Notes: generated by a model from the letters alone, not told the origin. A stretch of DNA of 64,000 bases from Oscillospiraceae bacterium (GCA_022800935.1 JAAWRH010000007.1:43607-107606), one strand, 5' to 3'. Positions 8,692-17,748 are shown, counted from the first letter of the stretch. Translations and numbers: made by a program.

Positions 8692-9729
8692 ATGGAGGGG
8701 ATGGAAAACGTCCAAAGGAACCACAAGGACACGATTTTTCACGATTTGTTTTCGGAAAAGGAAAACGCGCTGTCCCTGTACAACGCATTAAATGGAACGG
8801 ACTACAAGGACGCGGAGAATTTACAGATAGTTACCCTTTCAGATGTGATATATATTCAGTGGAAAAACGATGTATCGGTGCTGTTCGAGAACCGGCTGGA
8901 GCTGTGGGAGCACCAGAGCACAATCAATTACAATATGCCGCTAAGAGGGCTGATTTATTATGCGCACAACATTGATGGAATCATAAGGTCACAGGATGTG
9001 TCGCTGTATGGAACGAAGCGGATCAAGCTCCCCACACCGGGATATTATGTATTTTACAATGGTCTGGAGGAAGCCCCGGCAAAGCAGGATATGAAGCTGT
9101 CGGAGGCGTTCCAAATACCGGTGGAGGGATATGAATGGACGGCGCATGTGCTGAACGTAAACGCGAAGGAGAACGAAGAACTGCTGAAAAAATGTCTGGT
9201 GCTGGAAGGGTATGTGACGTTGGTTCGGTATGTCCAGGAAAACCAGGCAGCAAAGATGAGTATGTTTGAAGCCTTGGATAAGGCGGTCCAGCGGTGTATT
9301 GATGAAAATGTATTGAAAGAGTATCTTTTAAAGAAGAGATCGGAGGTAATGCTAATGTTGCTTACAGAGTTTAATCAGGTGTTGTATGAGAGGACGATTC
9401 GTGGGGAAGGCCGTAAGGAGGGCGAGGAGGAAGGCCGTAAGGAAGGCGAGAAGGAAGAGCGCAAACGTTTAAGTGGTCTTGTCCTTTCGCTGATAAAAGA
9501 AGGAAGAATGGATGACTTAGAACGCGCCATGCGTGACAATGACTTCTGTGACCAACTGTATGAGAAGACAATCCGGCAGGAAGGGCGTCGGGAAGGCCGT
9601 CAGGAAGGCGAAAACCGTTTAAGGGACCTTGTCCTTTCACTGATGAAAGAAGGAAAAATGGATGACATGGAACACGCCATGCAAGACAACAATTTCCGCA
9701 ACCAGCTATACCAGAGATACAACCTCTAA
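8692..9729 (+). CDS. Rpn-family recombination-promoting nuclease / putative transposase
   Basis: Rpn proteins are PD-(D/E)XK-type nucleases, formerly called transposase_31, that promote RecA-independent recombination in E. coli. The N-terminal part has the family segments KDTIFHDLFSEKENALSLYN, the ENRLELWEHQSTINYNMPLR motif with the probable catalytic E-x-Q pair, and LRGLIYYAHN. The C-terminus carries two tandem units, each LYE(R/K)TIR then E-G-R-rich sequence, then LVLSL(I/M)KEG(R/K)MDD; the units are about 58 and 50 residues and a third begins with LYQR. Such (R/K)EG(R/E) tails are common in clostridial Rpn proteins and prone to copy change. The gene is flanked by two similar hairpins and has its own promoter, consistent with a selfish cassette. 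Confidence 0.8.
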   Translation: MEGMENVQRNHKDTIFHDLFSEKENALSLYNALNGTDYKDAENLQIVTLSDVIYIQWKNDVSVLFENRLELWEHQSTINYNMPLRGLIYYAHNIDGIIRSQDVSLYGTKRIKLPTPGYYVFYNGLEEAPAKQDMKLSEAFQIPVEGYEWTAHVLNVNAKENEELLKKCLVLEGYVTLVRYVQENQAAKMSMFEALDKAVQRCIDENVLKEYLLKKRSEVMLMLLTEFNQVLYERTIRGEGRKEGEEEGRKEGEKEERKRLSGLVLSLIKEGRMDDLERAMRDNDFCDQLYEKTIRQEGRREGRQEGENRLRDLVLSLMKEGKMDDMEHAMQDNNFRNQLYQRYNL

Positions 9730-9782
9730 CCTCCAGACGATAGATAGATAAATAAAAACAAACATCAATAAACCAAAAACCA

Positions 9783-9823
9783 GCGCTTGGGAGGGCGCGG
9801 CGTTTGCCGTGTGCTCCCTTTTT
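9783..9823 (+). terminator. Hairpin repeat copy 2 (terminator of the Rpn gene)
   Basis: GCGCTTGGGAGGG (9783-9795), the same 13 bases as at 8538, begins a GC-rich hairpin closed by CTCCCTTTTT (9814-9823). It is placed correctly to end the nuclease transcript. Confidence 0.65.
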
Positions 9824-10025
9824 GCGTTGCCGACCAGAATTTGGACTTCCCTTTTTTCTGCTTTTTTTGTAAATTTTTCGTTTAGCCCTTTCGTTTTCGG
9901 TTTTTCTGCCGATTATTTATGTGGATAGTTATATTGTTTTAAGGATAAGTCTGTCTATATGACTTAAATTTTCTGATAATTTGTGTTTTGCTCATTTTAT
10001 CTTTTATACTAAGGATGTGTGGTAT
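9824..10025 (+). other. AT-rich upstream region of the cadherin-repeat gene
   Basis: Strongly AT-rich gap without a supported gene. A possible weak promoter is TTGTTT, 16 bases, TATATG around 9934-9961. A GCCGATTAT stretch at 9910-9918 resembles a sigma-D -10, but there is no TAAA at the right distance. AAGGA (10011-10015) precedes the ATG at 10026 by 10 bases. Confidence 0.3.
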
Positions 10026-13000
10026 ATGCGTTTTAAGAGACCTGTGGCCGCAGGGCTGGCGGCGGTGATTTTTGCTGGGAACATGGCAATACCAGGGAGT
10101 ATTTTGGATACGGTTGTAAAGGCGGCCGGTGATTATGATGTTACACTGAAATATACGCAGGAATACGCCGATGATGCGGAAGGTTTGACCAGTTCTATTG
10201 TCACTGGTGGTTCTGTTGCGTTGGATATTACCAAGCCCTCTGGTTATACTGAGGCACAGGGGAGCGGCGGTTTGAAGATTGTGGATAACAATAAGCCTTC
10301 TACCGGTTCCGGTACTTCCGGAGGGTATGAAATTAAAAACGGAGAAGGGGCTGTTGAAGTAACAGGTAATGCAAACCGCAAGACTCTTAATGTATTGGAG
10401 AAATTTTTTGAAAATTTGGATAAGGACAGTGCAAACCCCAGATTCCCAAGCAACGCGACTGCAAAAGATAAAGAAAGTTGGAAACTCAACCTAAGTGTTT
10501 CCGGTAACTACGATGCATTGCTTTCTGAGGGTTCTGTCAGGGAAGTTGGTATGAGGCATGAAATTAAGGAGGGAGAGACAACCGCATCTCCAGTTGCTGC
10601 TTCTCCTATTTCTGGAACTTTTACAGCCAACAAAACGATTGCCGTTTTGGAAACCAGTACAATTACTGTTGAATGTACTAAAACAGAAACTGCTAATAAC
10701 AACCCTGAATTTAAGGTAGTTGGTGTTACCGATGGTGTTGTGGGGACAGATGGCCCTACATATGCATTTGAAACCTATGATGATGTTATGGTAAATTACC
10801 GCGGAAATGCTGCTGATGCTTATACAAAACAACTTGAGTTTACTTTGCGAGATTTAAAAGGAAGCAATACCCAAAAAAGTGAAGATATTATCTTTTATTA
10901 TACCCCGCAAACCTGGTATACAACGGATGAAAATGGTGTGGAATTTGGAAAAGCAGAAATACCAGCGGTTCCTCCATCTGATGGCAATCCAGGTACTCCT
11001 GCTGTACCTGGAACACCTCCGCCTAACTCCTTTGTACAGGTTGGAACCAGAATTACCTTTACAATCAATAAAGTAACTTCCAATAACACAATTCTTTCTG
11101 TTTATTCTCCATGGGCCGCTGCCGCTGAAATCAGAACAGATATTGAGCAGTCTAAGGGCGAATTGATTCCCGGAAGCAACCCGGCACAGTATACGCTAGG
11201 TGAATTTATTCATCTGAAAGAGGGGGATATCCTCAACTTTATCCGTCAGGACTTTGAGGTTGCTCATTCTTTGACACGATTCCATTCTACCTTCTATTTG
11301 GAATGGGAGTGGATGCCAGACGGTGGAGACGAACTTAAAGATGTTGTTGTATTTACTGATCAACCCACCGGCTTCCAGACAGTAACGCTCCATCCAAGAT
11401 ATAATGATGTTAAGGGTAAGCTGATTGCCCACATCAAGTATAATAAGCCTACGGCAGAGGTATTGACGGATGCAGTGGTAGAAGTGACCATAAAGGGCTT
11501 GGGCGATCCTGCCCGGCTTAATCCTGTAGAACAGGGTATTACCAAACGGGATCCTGCCACCAATGAAAAGGAAAAGGACGACCATAATAAAGATGGATTT
11601 ATAATAGATGCAGAGACAAATCTATATAAAATGCCGACAAGAATTAGGCTTGATGCCTATGATGGCATTTTGCCGGAATCCATTGAACCGCCAAAAGACC
11701 CATACCAGTATACAATTAATTTGTATATGGGCAAAGACAGCGCGTCTTCGCAGTATGCTGTTGTAGAGTGCGTAGAGGGGGATTCTACCCTCGTTACTAT
11801 GCAGACCACCATTTCCGACGGCGCTGAGAACACAATAGGCGATTATCAGTTTGGAGGTCAGATCGACAATCCGAAAAGAGAATTCCCCAGCGAACCTCCC
11901 AGCAATGTCCATTTAACGTTTAAGGCAGTTAAAACAGGCGTTAAGACTGAACAGAAAATCAAAGTGAAGGTAACCTTCTATGTATTGGACGGACAAGGAA
12001 GGCCGGTAGAAGCGGTTACACAGCCTGCCGAGTTTGAAATTGTTGTAAAGGACAGCTCACCAAACAGCAATACCCGGCTGGAATCTTTGAAGATTATTTC
12101 GCGGACCGAGAAAAGTCCGCCATTGAGTATCTTCTGGCCTGACCTGGAAAAAGAGGACGTGGGATATACTTTCTCCCCGGATCAGCGGGAATACTCACTG
12201 TCCCTTCCTTACAAATATCAGTCGGTTAAAATTACCCCGACCCGCGAAGATCAGTATGCCAGTAAGCTGATTCTGGTGAAAGCAGCCATTGATAATAACC
12301 AAGAGGATGAGAGACTGGGCAAGGATTGGATTCCCGACAAAGGAAAAGCGATCAGTATCAAACCAATTCCAGGCAAGGATTGGGAGCAGTCACTGAAAAC
12401 CCTAAAAGTTCAGGCAGGACAGTGGGTAGAAAGAGAGGACGGCTATTATAAGGTTGTAGCCAGCGGTACAGCTACAGAGGAAATTCCCCTGGTGGAAAAT
12501 GAGGTTGTTCAGATTACCACAGTTGTCATTGCGGAGGACGAAAGCAAGGGAGCCTATAATGTGGGTATCATGCGCAAGCCTGTAGGCACCGACGCAAGGT
12601 TAAAGTCCTTTAAGCTGACGGATGATTCAGGAAATGTTCTGTTTGATGGAATTGTTGACAACCAATTCGAGTATCCGGAAATTGAGATTCCCTTTAAGGT
12701 GCAATGGATCAAGGTCGAATATGAGATGAATGATCCTATGGTCACTGAAGGACCATATGTTTATTCAATTCCGGAGCGGCCGGATGCAACTAATCCAGAA
12801 GACATTCTGGTTACAAACGATAAGCTTCCTCGTTCAGAAAAGGTTTGGATAAACGTTCTGAAAGAAGCAGAACATTATGACAAAACAGTTGAAGAGAGCG
12901 AAAAGCGTAGATTTAAGATAAGGGTTAAGACATACGCAGAGGATTATGACGAGAAAAAGGATGAAAGCGAATATACAACGCTTAATTACTATTTCAATTT

Positions 13001-15317
13001 CCATCGCTCTGACCCCAGTGAGGTCAACACATTATCTAACCTGACCATTATAGATGTAACAAATGATACGGAATCCAATGTGACATATACCCCGACCTTC
13101 CATAAAAATATGGAAAGCTCAGACTTCTATGAGGTACACATTCCTTACTCTGTCAAGCGAATTAAAATAGCGGCAACGGCAGACGATTCCGGAGCTTCTG
13201 TTTATTTGCGTGAACCATATCTGCTGGATTCGGACCCGGAAACAGGGGAGCAGAAGGGTCTGGACGGTGCGGTGATTGACGGCAGAGATAATTACGGCGC
13301 TATCAAAATTTCAACTGTCAATGGCAGCCTTGGCTGGATGAGACTGGGAAGTTCCCCCTCAAGGCCCTTTGTACCCAGACCGTATAAAGAGGAAGATCAG
13401 GAAAACACCTTCTTTACAGTGGATGTTGAGGTCTGGCCGGAGAGTCTGGATGCCCCCGACCACAAAAACACCGGGAATAATGGTTATAGACGACCAGCTC
13501 CAGAGGATGAAGAAGCGATAGAGGGGGAGCTAACAGCTAACTATAAGCAGTATATAGAAGGTGTTATGAAATACCCCATCCATATCTATCGTGACCCAGC
13601 CAGCACGGAATCTTCCCTGCTTTCCATCGAAATAAAAGACCAGGATGGAACTGTAATACCTGTTCCGGATTTTAATCCAGATGAACTCAACTATGAAATT
13701 ACCGTTCCATTTGAAACTGCTAAGGCGCAGATTACCCCCACCGCTACTGACCCTAACGTTTATGAAATCCGGGTCAATAATAAAAAGGTAGCAAGCGGAT
13801 CGCCTTCCTCTCTTATCCGTATTCTGCATCCCAATCCCGATTACAACGAATTTTTGGATAATCTTCCGACAACCACAGCAACAGACACACTTACAGTTGT
13901 GGTATACCCGGAGATTTTCCAGGATGCAACCACCGATGAGGAGAAAGAGGAGCTTCAGAAATATGTCAGAACATATACCTTCAAGCTCATCCGCGAAGAA
14001 CCCAGCGACGACTGCCTGCTGATTAAATTGGAGGCGGGCAATACCGACGACTTCAAACCGGTGTTTGCGCCTATGCGCACCGATTACTCCGCCAAGGTTG
14101 CCGAGGGTGCGGAGGGTATCACCCTGACGCCAACCGCAAACCACAAGGGCGCGAAGATTGAGATTGACGGCAAGCGGGTAAACAGCGGCGAGACAAGCGA
14201 ATTGATTCATATCCTAACCGTCAACCAGACCGTTGAGGTGAAGGTGACGGCCCAGGATGGCAAGACCACCAAGACCTACCGCGTCCGCTACCAGAATCCC
14301 AACCTGATTGAGAAGACCAGCAATGCGGACCTCTCCAATCTGGAGGTAGAACCGGGGTACCGCAGGCCGGTGGAATTCGACCCATCTGTCACGGAATATC
14401 AAGTGGCAGTGGATGAGGACACCTTCTCTGTGCGGCTGATACCTACCCTGGCGGACCCCTTGGCGAAAATGCAGGTGTTCCGGGGTAGCCAGGAGATTGG
14501 CGACGAGGACGGCAACTATGCCGCGGCCATCGCCGACGGTGAAAATGTCTTTACCATTGAAGTTACCTCCCCCGACGAGACCAAGAAGAAAACCTATACC
14601 GTAACCGTCTACCGGGGCGACGAGGAGAATATGGGCAAGCTGACACCTATCCACGCCGAGGATATTGACTTTGAGAACAGCCCGGACGTGATTATCGTGG
14701 ACGTGACCAAGTATCCGCGCATCGCCAGGGATGTGTTCGAGGAGCTGAAGAACTACCCGGATAAGAAGATCATTTTCCAGGGAAATGATTACTCATTGCA
14801 GTTTGACGCAAGCGACATCGACAACGTCATTCCCCAGACCGAGTATTTCAGCTTCGGCATGAGCTTCCGCTCCCCCCTGGAGGTGGAGATAAGCGACGAA
14901 ATCTATTCTCACCCCGGCAACGACGACGCGAACCTGGTGTTCGTCTACTTCGATTACCACGGGGCGCTGCCCGGACCGGCGGTCCTCACCCTTAGCATGG
15001 GCAGCAAGTACAAGAATTCCACCTACTACTGGAACTATTACAACGAGGAACGGGAACGGGTGGACTACTACGGAACGGTCAACACCAATTCCAAGGGCAC
15101 CTTCTCCCTGATTGTCGATCACCTTTCCACTTACATTATCTCCGACCAGAGACTCAACGGCGCAAACGACGCCAGCACCGGGGAGACCATCGGCCCGCTG
15201 AGCCCGTACAACGATAACGATCTAGGCGCTGAGGCGGTGGAGAAGAAGCTGATACCCAACACCGGCGCGGTGAAGATCATCGGCGGGACGCCTTGGAAGA
15301 AGGGGGAAACGGAATGA
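10026..15317 (+). CDS. Giant secreted protein with cadherin-like beta-sandwich repeats and sortase-type motif
   Basis: The product is 1763 residues. The N-terminus (MRFKRP then a hydrophobic stretch to about residue 34) is a signal peptide. From about residue 678 onward there are roughly six units resembling the bacterial cadherin-like beta-sandwich family (PF12733), starting near 678, 853, 998, 1192, 1326 and 1431. Each has an L-x-x-L start, an F-P/D-E-Y core and TPT-type strands; SNADLSNLEVEPGYRRPVEF is the clearest. The N-terminal third was not recognised. The C-terminus ends LIPNTGAVKIIGG plus a short basic tail: the PNTG fits a sortase signal but no hydrophobic anchor follows. The class B sortase gene overlaps by four bases. 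Start chosen for AAGGA spacing and signal peptide. Probable role: surface adhesin or sheath; specific ligand unknown. Confidence 0.75.
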   Translation: MRFKRPVAAGLAAVIFAGNMAIPGSILDTVVKAAGDYDVTLKYTQEYADDAEGLTSSIVTGGSVALDITKPSGYTEAQGSGGLKIVDNNKPSTGSGTSGGYEIKNGEGAVEVTGNANRKTLNVLEKFFENLDKDSANPRFPSNATAKDKESWKLNLSVSGNYDALLSEGSVREVGMRHEIKEGETTASPVAASPISGTFTANKTIAVLETSTITVECTKTETANNNPEFKVVGVTDGVVGTDGPTYAFETYDDVMVNYRGNAADAYTKQLEFTLRDLKGSNTQKSEDIIFYYTPQTWYTTDENGVEFGKAEIPAVPPSDGNPGTPAVPGTPPPNSFVQVGTRITFTINKVTSNNTILSVYSPWAAAAEIRTDIEQSKGELIPGSNPAQYTLGEFIHLKEGDILNFIRQDFEVAHSLTRFHSTFYLEWEWMPDGGDELKDVVVFTDQPTGFQTVTLHPRYNDVKGKLIAHIKYNKPTAEVLTDAVVEVTIKGLGDPARLNPVEQGITKRDPATNEKEKDDHNKDGFIIDAETNLYKMPTRIRLDAYDGILPESIEPPKDPYQYTINLYMGKDSASSQYAVVECVEGDSTLVTMQTTISDGAENTIGDYQFGGQIDNPKREFPSEPPSNVHLTFKAVKTGVKTEQKIKVKVTFYVLDGQGRPVEAVTQPAEFEIVVKDSSPNSNTRLESLKIISRTEKSPPLSIFWPDLEKEDVGYTFSPDQREYSLSLPYKYQSVKITPTREDQYASKLILVKAAIDNNQEDERLGKDWIPDKGKAISIKPIPGKDWEQSLKTLKVQAGQWVEREDGYYKVVASGTATEEIPLVENEVVQITTVVIAEDESKGAYNVGIMRKPVGTDARLKSFKLTDDSGNVLFDGIVDNQFEYPEIEIPFKVQWIKVEYEMNDPMVTEGPYVYSIPERPDATNPEDILVTNDKLPRSEKVWINVLKEAEHYDKTVEESEKRRFKIRVKTYAEDYDEKKDESEYTTLNYYFNFHRSDPSEVNTLSNLTIIDVTNDTESNVTYTPTFHKNMESSDFYEVHIPYSVKRIKIAATADDSGASVYLREPYLLDSDPETGEQKGLDGAVIDGRDNYGAIKISTVNGSLGWMRLGSSPSRPFVPRPYKEEDQENTFFTVDVEVWPESLDAPDHKNTGNNGYRRPAPEDEEAIEGELTANYKQYIEGVMKYPIHIYRDPASTESSLLSIEIKDQDGTVIPVPDFNPDELNYEITVPFETAKAQITPTATDPNVYEIRVNNKKVASGSPSSLIRILHPNPDYNEFLDNLPTTTATDTLTVVVYPEIFQDATTDEEKEELQKYVRTYTFKLIREEPSDDCLLIKLEAGNTDDFKPVFAPMRTDYSAKVAEGAEGITLTPTANHKGAKIEIDGKRVNSGETSELIHILTVNQTVEVKVTAQDGKTTKTYRVRYQNPNLIEKTSNADLSNLEVEPGYRRPVEFDPSVTEYQVAVDEDTFSVRLIPTLADPLAKMQVFRGSQEIGDEDGNYAAAIADGENVFTIEVTSPDETKKKTYTVTVYRGDEENMGKLTPIHAEDIDFENSPDVIIVDVTKYPRIARDVFEELKNYPDKKIIFQGNDYSLQFDASDIDNVIPQTEYFSFGMSFRSPLEVEISDEIYSHPGNDDANLVFVYFDYHGALPGPAVLTLSMGSKYKNSTYYWNYYNEERERVDYYGTVNTNSKGTFSLIVDHLSTYIISDQRLNGANDASTGETIGPLSPYNDNDLGAEAVEKKLIPNTGAVKIIGGTPWKKGETE

Positions 15318-16198
15318 AGAAGGTTCTCCTAGGGCTTTTGGGCCTGGTGGTTGTCTCGGCAATCGGCCTGCTGGGCTATGTGATTTACAATGAACTGGCA
15401 AACCCGGAAAATATGGGAGAGGCGATCCCGGTGGACGCCTCCTCCCAAAGCTCCTCTCAGTCCCAATCTCAATCCCAGGCGCAGGCGGAGATTCGCCTCC
15501 ACGATATGCGGGCGGTGGAAACCACTACGGAGATTCTCAGCGCCATCAGCCATGAGATGACCCAGAACCGGCACACCGTGGGCTGGCTGAACATCACCGA
15601 CACCAAGATCAGCAACAGCGTTGTCCAGGCGGACAACAACGCCTATTACCTCAATGTCAACGAAAGAGGGGAAGCGGATATCTTCGGGGCGTATTTCGCG
15701 GACTATACCTGCAACTTCGGCAACCGGAGCGAGCTTTCCGCCAATACCGTTATCTATGGCCACAGCGATGTCAGCGGCACCGAGGACCAGCCGGATGCCA
15801 GGCGGTTTTCCCAGCTTTTCAAGTACACGGACTATGAATTCGCCCGTACCCATCCGGTTCTCACCTTCTCCACCCCCCAGGAGACCATGACCTGGCAGGT
15901 GTTCGCGGTTTACTACACAGACCTTGATTTGGACTTTACCCGCACTGAGATGGACGGGACAGCACTGGTGGAGCTGGCGAACTCGGCCAAGGCCCGGTCG
16001 ATTTACGACTACGGCGTGACGGTGGATGAGAATGACAAGATCATATCCCTTGTGACCTGCACGCTGAAGTATGGCAAGGACAGCCGGTCCCAGGTGCGGT
16101 ATGTGGTAGCGGCGAAGCTGTTGGACGAGGGGGAGACCCCGGTAAACATCACGCAGCTGAAGCAGAATGAAAACCCACTACAGCCCAGCATAAAGTAG
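15314..16198 (+). CDS. srtB: Class B sortase
   Basis: Sortases are membrane-anchored cysteine transpeptidases that cut a C-terminal sorting motif and attach the protein to peptidoglycan. The 294-residue product has an N-terminal membrane anchor (KKVLLGLLGLVVVSAIGLLG), a serine/glutamine-rich linker (about residues 44-58) and a catalytic domain. Catalytic residues fit class B: H150 in NTVIYGHSDVSG, C249 in ISLVTCTLKYG and R262 in SQVRYVV. The ATG at 15314 overlaps the upstream TGA as ATGA, so it is coupled to the cadherin-repeat gene, its likely substrate. Sorting motifs of class B enzymes vary, so matching to I-P-N-T-G is inference. Confidence 0.9.
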   Translation: MKKVLLGLLGLVVVSAIGLLGYVIYNELANPENMGEAIPVDASSQSSSQSQSQSQAQAEIRLHDMRAVETTTEILSAISHEMTQNRHTVGWLNITDTKISNSVVQADNNAYYLNVNERGEADIFGAYFADYTCNFGNRSELSANTVIYGHSDVSGTEDQPDARRFSQLFKYTDYEFARTHPVLTFSTPQETMTWQVFAVYYTDLDLDFTRTEMDGTALVELANSAKARSIYDYGVTVDENDKIISLVTCTLKYGKDSRSQVRYVVAAKLLDEGETPVNITQLKQNENPLQPSIK

Positions 16199-16206
16199 CA
16201 AAAAAG

Positions 16207-16310
16207 TGTTTCGGGTCCAGGGAGCTTTACAAAAGCTCCCTGGCAGAGTCCAAAGGCAGCGCCTCTGGTCGCGCCCGCAGGCGCGAAACACCCCTGCACC
16301 AACTGAAAAG
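16207..16310. repeat. Palindromic intergenic repeat of the dispersed type
   Basis: Just after the sortase, GTCCAGGGAGCTT is followed closely by AAGCTCCCTGG, and a second palindromic segment GCGCCCGCAGGCGC follows at about 16273-16286. From memory, similar sequences recur between genes in many Oscillospiraceae, where they yield spurious ORFs. Copy number cannot be checked from this window and no second copy was found here. Confidence 0.5.
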
Positions 16311-16343
16311 CACGTTGAAGCCAGCCTAAAAAAGCACCCCAAT

Positions 16344-16428
16344 CAAAAAGCCCGTCTTTCATTTGTTCCGGTGGCAAACCAACCCAAGTCTTCATAAACC
16401 CATGAAAGGAAACAATCCGGGCTTTTTG
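16344..16428. terminator. Long imperfect hairpin between sortase and flgB
   Basis: CAAAAAGCCCG (16344-16354) pairs perfectly with CGGGCTTTTTG (16418-16428), and inner segments CTTTCAT and ATGAAAG extend the stem. The T-rich right arm suits termination of the sortase transcript and the left arm could act on the opposite strand. Confidence 0.5.
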
Positions 16429-16542
16429 CCCCAACGAAAGGTGAAGCGGCATTTATGCCGCTGAAACAACTTGAGCGGTCCGTGAGATGGCGTCAAGTAT
16501 TAAGTATCAACGATCGGCGAGAGCAAAAAAAGAGCAATCCTC

Positions 16543-16571
16543 TTGCAAAACGCCGCCCCAGGTGGTACAAT
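16543..16571 (+). promoter_or_regulatory. Sigma-A promoter of the main flagellar operon (flgB)
   Basis: TTGCAA (16543-16548), a 17-base spacer and TACAAT (16566-16571) lie 35 bases before the flgB start. Hexamers and spacing are near consensus. This is the first gene of the basal-body block, so this is probably its main promoter. Confidence 0.75.
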
Positions 16572-16606
16572 AGAGAACAATAAAGGTTTCAGGAGGTTTC
16601 CAAACC

Positions 16607-16963
16607 ATGTTAAACGACCTATCCTTCCGCGCCATGGAGAGCAGCCTGAAGGGGCTGAAGCTCCAGCAGGACGCAATATTGCACAATATCGCCAATATCG
16701 AGACCCCCGGCTACAAGACCAAGAACGTCAGCTTTGAGAATATTCTGGAGCAGGCCCGCCAGGGGAACGCGGGGCGGTATGATTTCAAGGCAATCGTCGA
16801 GGAGGACCTTTACACCGAGGCCCGCCCGGACGGCAACAACGTTGACATTGATCAGGAGAATATAGAGCTGGTGGGTTCCTATTTCCAGACGCTGGCATTG
16901 TACCAGAAGATAGGCGGCCGGGTCAGCGATTTTAGGTATGTCATCGGCCAGGCGTTCAAGTAA
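16607..16963 (+). CDS. flgB: Flagellar proximal rod protein FlgB
   Basis: FlgB is one of the rod proteins that cross the peptidoglycan, exported early by the type III apparatus. The 118-residue length is normal for Gram-positive FlgB. The segment LQQDAILHNIANIETPGYKT is the flagellar rod N-terminal motif (N-I-A-N-x-x-T-P-G-Y), and the C-terminus FQTLALYQKIGGRVSDFRYV is the typical FlgB end. It is preceded by a strong Shine-Dalgarno (AGGAGG, 16591-16596) and followed by flgC after 44 bases. Confidence 0.97.
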   Translation: MLNDLSFRAMESSLKGLKLQQDAILHNIANIETPGYKTKNVSFENILEQARQGNAGRYDFKAIVEEDLYTEARPDGNNVDIDQENIELVGSYFQTLALYQKIGGRVSDFRYVIGQAFK

Positions 16964-17007
16964 TCGCCTTACTTAGGGGAAAGCAAACCGAAAAGGAGAG
17001 ATAGACT

Positions 17008-17448
17008 GTGGCCTTTTTAAATTCACTGAATATTGTAGGCTCCGCCCTGACGGCGGAACGGTTCCGCAGCAATGTGATACTGCAAAACTTCGCCAACAGC
17101 CAGACCACCCGCACCGCCAACGGAGAGCCTTACCGCAGAAAGCAGGTTATCTTCCAGGAGAGAAGCATGGATTTCCAGCAGGTGCTCCAGGGGGAAATCA
17201 ATAAGGACGCGACTCCTCAGGGGGGCGTCCGGGTGACAAACATTGTCGCCAGCGATAAGGACTTCGTTCCCGTTTACGATCCCTCTCATCCTGACGCCAA
17301 CGAGGAAGGGTATGTGATGTACCCCAACGTCAACACGACGGAGGAAATGATCGACCTGATGGCCGCGTCAAGGGCGTATGACGCCAATATCACGGCGCTT
17401 TCGGTGGTGAAGTCCCTGGCGCTGAAGGCGCTGGAGATAGGCAAGTAA
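17008..17448 (+). CDS. flgC: Flagellar proximal rod protein FlgC
   Basis: FlgC is the second rod protein. The N-terminal motif ALTAERFRSNVILQNFANSQ with the TTRTANGEPYRRK continuation, and the C-terminal segment EEMIDLMAASRAYDANITAL, are diagnostic. Length (146) is usual. It starts with GTG at 17008, preceded by AAAGGAG. It forms a short pair with flgB and is followed by a hairpin terminator and a long gene-free stretch, so fliE and later genes may have a separate promoter. Confidence 0.97.
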   Translation: MAFLNSLNIVGSALTAERFRSNVILQNFANSQTTRTANGEPYRRKQVIFQERSMDFQQVLQGEINKDATPQGGVRVTNIVASDKDFVPVYDPSHPDANEEGYVMYPNVNTTEEMIDLMAASRAYDANITALSVVKSLALKALEIGK

Positions 17449-17469
17449 GAAAAAGACAGACTGAATGAA

Positions 17470-17499
17470 GGATCGGCCCAATGGGGGGCCGGTCCTTTT
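17470..17499 (+). terminator. Terminator after flgC
   Basis: GGATCGGCC (17470-17478) pairs with GGCCGGTCC (17487-17495) with one G-U pair, followed by TTTT. It lies 21 bases after the flgC stop and probably separates flgBC from fliE onward. Confidence 0.65.
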
Positions 17500-17748
17500 C
17501 GTGCTCCGGCAGGGGAAAAAAATAAGGGAGAAATTGAATTATGGTAATATACGGAAAAAGAAAAAATCATGTAAAGGGTGGAGGAAAAAACGATAATGTG
17601 TTTATATCAAGAAAATAATGAATAAAAATATGCGACAGCTTTAATATGATGTAAGGAACAGAAGAGAATAAAAGTCAAATATTGCTAATATAGCTACAAT
17701 TTTGCGATAAATAAACAGAAAAAAAGTCATAAATCGCCTCACTATTTA

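Noticed and set aside
9900..9920. Sigma-D promoter upstream of the cadherin-repeat gene (GCCGATTAT)
   Set aside because: No TAAA element at 14-16 bases upstream.
16206..16452. Open frames on both strands of the sortase-flgB gap
   Set aside because: They are translations of the palindromic repeat and hairpin, the usual spurious ORFs of such repeats.
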